NCBI GenBank assembly: GCA_040217695.1
Contig: JBEHWO010000363.1
Coordinates: 1 to 6,856, forward strand
From: CALARM01 sp040217695
Lineage (GTDB): Bacteria; Vulcanimicrobiota; SpSt-956; JAKJGF01
DNA length: 6,856 bases
Direction of reading: 5' to 3'
Part shown: positions 5,218 through 6,856 of the stretch, piece by piece
Layout: every line of letters begins with the position of its first letter
How positions within the stretch are numbered: position 1 is the first letter of the stretch
Made by a program: the position numbers and the translations under genes
Notes under the pieces: generated by a model
The model's database searches: none
Told to the model about the DNA's origin: nothing
What the model saw: the letters and a program-made list of their open reading frames with translations, nothing else

Positions 5218-6018
5218 ATGAATCTTAATGTTGTAATCAGAGGCGGAGGAGATCTTGCTACAGGTGTTGCTCACAGATTATTTAAATCAGGTATGAAGGT
5301 TATTATTACGGAAGTTGCGGAACCTCTTGTTATAAGAAGAACTGTTGCTTTTGCATCTGCCGTATATGAAGGTGAATTTACGGTAGAAGGTGTAACTGCA
5401 AAATTTCAGAAAACAGAACCTGTTTTTACAAATGAATTTATTCCTGTAATAGTTGATCCTGAATGTTCTGTATGGCACAGATTGAAACCTGATGTAATAG
5501 TAGATGCCATTATGGCAAAAACCAATAAAGGAACCTATAAATATATGGCACCTGTTGTTATTGCACTTGGCCCTGGATTTAATGCCGGTACGGATGTGCA
5601 CAGAGTCATAGAAACACAGAGAGGTCATTACCTGGGAAAGATTATAGAAGAAGGTTTTGCAGAAAATGATACAGGCATACCCGGTGAGATAGGAGGCTGT
5701 TCTTCTCAAAGAGTTATAAGAGCGCCGGAATGTGGAATTTTTACTTCAGAGAAACAGATTGGTTATACAGTTAAAGAAGGAGATATACTGGGAAAAATAA
5801 AAGATGTTGAAGTAAAAACAGGTCTTTCTGGTGTTATAAGAGGGCTTATAAAAGATGGAACATATGTTGAAAAGAATTTAAAGATTGGAGACATAGATCC
5901 CAGGGGAAAAAAAGAGTTTATTTGTAATATATCAGATAAGGCAAGGGCTTTAGGAGGAAGTGTCCTGGAAGCTATAATGAATTGCTATTCGGACAGAATT
6001 ATATTTTTTGAGAAGTGA
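5218..6018 (+). CDS. yqeB: YqeB / EF2563-type selenium-dependent molybdenum hydroxylase system protein
   Basis: A 266-residue protein recognised from conserved blocks. These are an N-terminal Gly-rich VIRGGGDLATGVAHRL (6-21, Rossmann-like), TEVAEPLVIRRTVAFASAVY (31-50), a DAIMAKTNKGT segment (96-106), ALGPGFNAGTDVHRVIETQR (116-135), and a C-terminal part with RAPECGIF (168-175) and LKIGDIDPRG (221-230). The family accompanies selenium-dependent molybdenum hydroxylase genes in many anaerobes and is presumed to act in enzyme or cofactor maturation; its reaction is not established. Length is as expected and nothing is broken. The ATG lies one base after the Mrp stop (TAATATG), with GGGGGT inside the Mrp end as Shine-Dalgarno, pointing to coupled translation. 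No hydroxylase, selD or other known member of that system lies in the window, so the functional link rests on this gene alone. Confidence 0.93.
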   Translation: MNLNVVIRGGGDLATGVAHRLFKSGMKVIITEVAEPLVIRRTVAFASAVYEGEFTVEGVTAKFQKTEPVFTNEFIPVIVDPECSVWHRLKPDVIVDAIMAKTNKGTYKYMAPVVIALGPGFNAGTDVHRVIETQRGHYLGKIIEEGFAENDTGIPGEIGGCSSQRVIRAPECGIFTSEKQIGYTVKEGDILGKIKDVEVKTGLSGVIRGLIKDGTYVEKNLKIGDIDPRGKKEFICNISDKARALGGSVLEAIMNCYSDRIIFFEK

Positions 6019-6139
6019 TATTTATAAAATATAACTATTTAGCGTTGTGAAGTTGACAATATAAAATAATGGTCTTTCAACTCTCTAAGTGCTGCCAGAG
6101 GTAAATACGACACCGGATAATCTGTAACCTTGTCTCCTC

Positions 6140-6167
6140 GCGTCATGCGTCACGCGTTACGCGTCAC
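6140..6167. repeat. Heptanucleotide tandem array (GCGTCAC), 4 units
   Basis: Units are GCGTCAT (6140), GCGTCAC (6147), GCGTTAC (6154) and GCGTCAC (6161), bounded by CCTC and GAC as in the other arrays. Unlike those upstream it lies far from both neighbours, 121 bases after the yqeB stop and 116 bases before the lipoprotein start. It therefore probably marks the intergenic region and not a ribosome-site context. Function unknown. Confidence 0.92.
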
Positions 6168-6230
6168 GACTATAACCAGTGGAATAATTACCGTCATAAG
6201 CACTAAGATATTACAAAACCAGTGTTTACG

Positions 6231-6260
6231 TTGCCAACTTCAGAATGTTAAATATATACA
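6231..6260 (+). promoter_or_regulatory. Candidate sigma-70-type promoter for the lipoprotein gene
   Basis: TTGCCA (6231-6236) is followed after 16-18 bases by overlapping TATATA/TATACA (6253-6260). The -35 matches consensus at five of six positions and the -10 at about four. It lies about 24 bases before the start codon at 6284, which fits a short leader. AT-rich DNA produces such matches by chance, and I see no clear Zur or other metal-regulator operator over it. Confidence 0.35.
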
Positions 6261-6283
6261 GGTAAACTATAGTGGAGCTTTTT

Positions 6284-6856
6284 ATGAAGAGATTAACATT
6301 TATATGTGTTTTTTTGTTGATTTTTTGTGGATGTAAAAAACAGCAGGAAAAGAAAGAATTTGTTATAATGACTTCCTTTTATCCTGTTTATATAAGTACT
6401 ATTAATATTACAAAAGATATTCCCGGCATAAAGGTTTTAAACCTTACTGAACCTCAGACAGGATGTATTCATAATTATGCTCTTACAGTAGATAATATGA
6501 AAAACCTTTCTGTATCAGATATTTTTGTAATAAATGGAGCAGGAATGGAAAGTTTTCTTGACAGGGTTATAAGAGAGAGAGAGAATTTGAAAATCATAGA
6601 TTCAAGTAAAGATATAGAATTGATAGAACAAAATAATAATAATAAGTCTTATAATCCTCATATATGGGTTTCCATATCAAATTTAATAAAACAGGTAGAA
6701 AATATAGAAGAAGGACTCTCAATGTATGATCCTTCTCATAAAGAATATTATGAGCAGAATGCAGATATTTATATAGAGAAGCTCAAGAAATTAAAATATG
6801 AAATGGACGAAGGAATGAAAGATATAAAATACAGAAATGTTGTAACTTTTCATAAG
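6284..6856 (+). CDS. Metal-binding lipoprotein of a zinc/manganese-type ABC transporter (ZnuA/TroA family), 3' end cut off
   Basis: The frame runs 191 residues to the window edge without a stop; the family is usually near 300 residues. It starts MKRLTFICVFLLIFCGC, a short basic then hydrophobic signal with a likely lipobox and Cys17 as lipidation site. The mature part has the family pattern of a cluster A-1 solute-binding protein: three expected metal-ligand histidines in place, His63 (GCIHNYALT), His126 (NPHIWVS) and His190 (VTFHK), plus INGAGMESFLDRV (83-95). It should capture Zn(II) or Mn(II) outside the membrane and pass it to an ABC permease, probably encoded downstream. The stretch where zinc proteins often carry a His-rich loop is short and Asn-rich here (QNNNNK, 116-121), so the metal is uncertain. 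Shine-Dalgarno GGAG at 6274-6277 supports the start. It is probably a separate transcription unit from yqeB. Confidence 0.92.
   Translation, partial: MKRLTFICVFLLIFCGCKKQQEKKEFVIMTSFYPVYISTINITKDIPGIKVLNLTEPQTGCIHNYALTVDNMKNLSVSDIFVINGAGMESFLDRVIRERENLKIIDSSKDIELIEQNNNNKSYNPHIWVSISNLIKQVENIEEGLSMYDPSHKEYYEQNADIYIEKLKKLKYEMDEGMKDIKYRNVVTFHK

Larger units (their letters stand above)
6019..6283. other. 265-base gap without a gene
   Basis: I see no convincing coding region here. Just after the yqeB stop an all-AT inverted repeat (ATATTT, 3-base loop, AAATAT at 6018-6032) is too weak to call a terminator. AGTTGA (6051-6056) and TCAACT (6077-6082) form another short inverted repeat around 20 bases; it contains a TTGACA, but I find no good -10 at the right distance. 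A heptamer array lies at 6140-6167 and a candidate promoter at 6231-6260, both listed separately. A reading frame across the array (6130-6336) is translated repeat plus an overlap with the lipoprotein gene. Confidence 0.7.

Noticed and set aside
5287..5709. 140-codon minus-strand reading frame opposite yqeB
   Set aside because: Its composition is implausible (rich in Cys, Tyr, Phe, Asn), and it lies wholly opposite a strongly recognised gene.
6051..6082. Promoter at TTGACA in the gap after yqeB
   Set aside because: No acceptable -10 lies 16-18 bases downstream; only a short inverted repeat (AGTTGA/TCAACT) is visible.
6130..6336. Short plus-strand reading frame across the last array
   Set aside because: It is translated repeat and gap sequence, overlapping the well-supported lipoprotein start in another frame.

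Overview
The window reads as a stretch of an AT-rich bacterial genome, probably an anaerobe. All supported genes lie on the plus strand. The anaerobe inference rests on three things: several P-loop ATPases carrying inserted 2[4Fe-4S] ferredoxin domains, an Mrp/NBP35 iron-sulfur carrier with a DUF5320 partner, and a YqeB-type protein of selenium-dependent molybdenum hydroxylase systems. Codons are rich in AGA, ATA, GAA and CTT. I cannot place the organism in a phylum from sequence alone. The metal-binding lipoprotein at the end resembles the form I associate with Clostridia, but that is weak evidence.

Layout. Bases 1-329 hold the C-terminal end of a MinD/ferredoxin ATPase that I call type A (TEPTPFG motif). 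Bases 437-1309 hold a type B paralogue (TEPTMSG motif). Bases 1393-2232 hold a complete type A gene, 2318-3001 an EcsC-family protein, and 2994-3872 a second type B gene whose start overlaps the EcsC stop. The order A-B-A-(EcsC)-B suggests a duplicated two-gene cassette, with EcsC inserted in the second copy. Then come a small Gly/Arg-rich coiled-coil DUF5320 protein (3937-4290), an Mrp/NBP35-type ATPase (4362-5216) and yqeB (5218-6018). After a gap of about 265 bases without a gene, a ZnuA/TroA-type metal-binding lipoprotein starts at 6284 and runs off the window end.

How the genes may work together. The ferredoxin-MinD proteins, Mrp and DUF5320 fit an ATP-driven iron-sulfur or metal-cofactor handling module. 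yqeB, one base after the Mrp gene, hints at a link with molybdenum/selenium enzyme maturation. The genes from 1 to 6018 could be one transcription unit, since spacing is short, direction is shared and no strong terminator is visible. The metal-uptake gene appears to be a separate unit.

The strongest unexplained signal is a GC-rich heptanucleotide repeat, GCGTCAC. It occurs in the same orientation at four intergenic places as arrays of 4-5 units, and at a fifth place as a 20-base perfect palindrome. Three arrays end 27-29 bases before the start codon of the next gene. They contrast strongly with the AT-rich surroundings and also create a false N-terminal extension on one gene.
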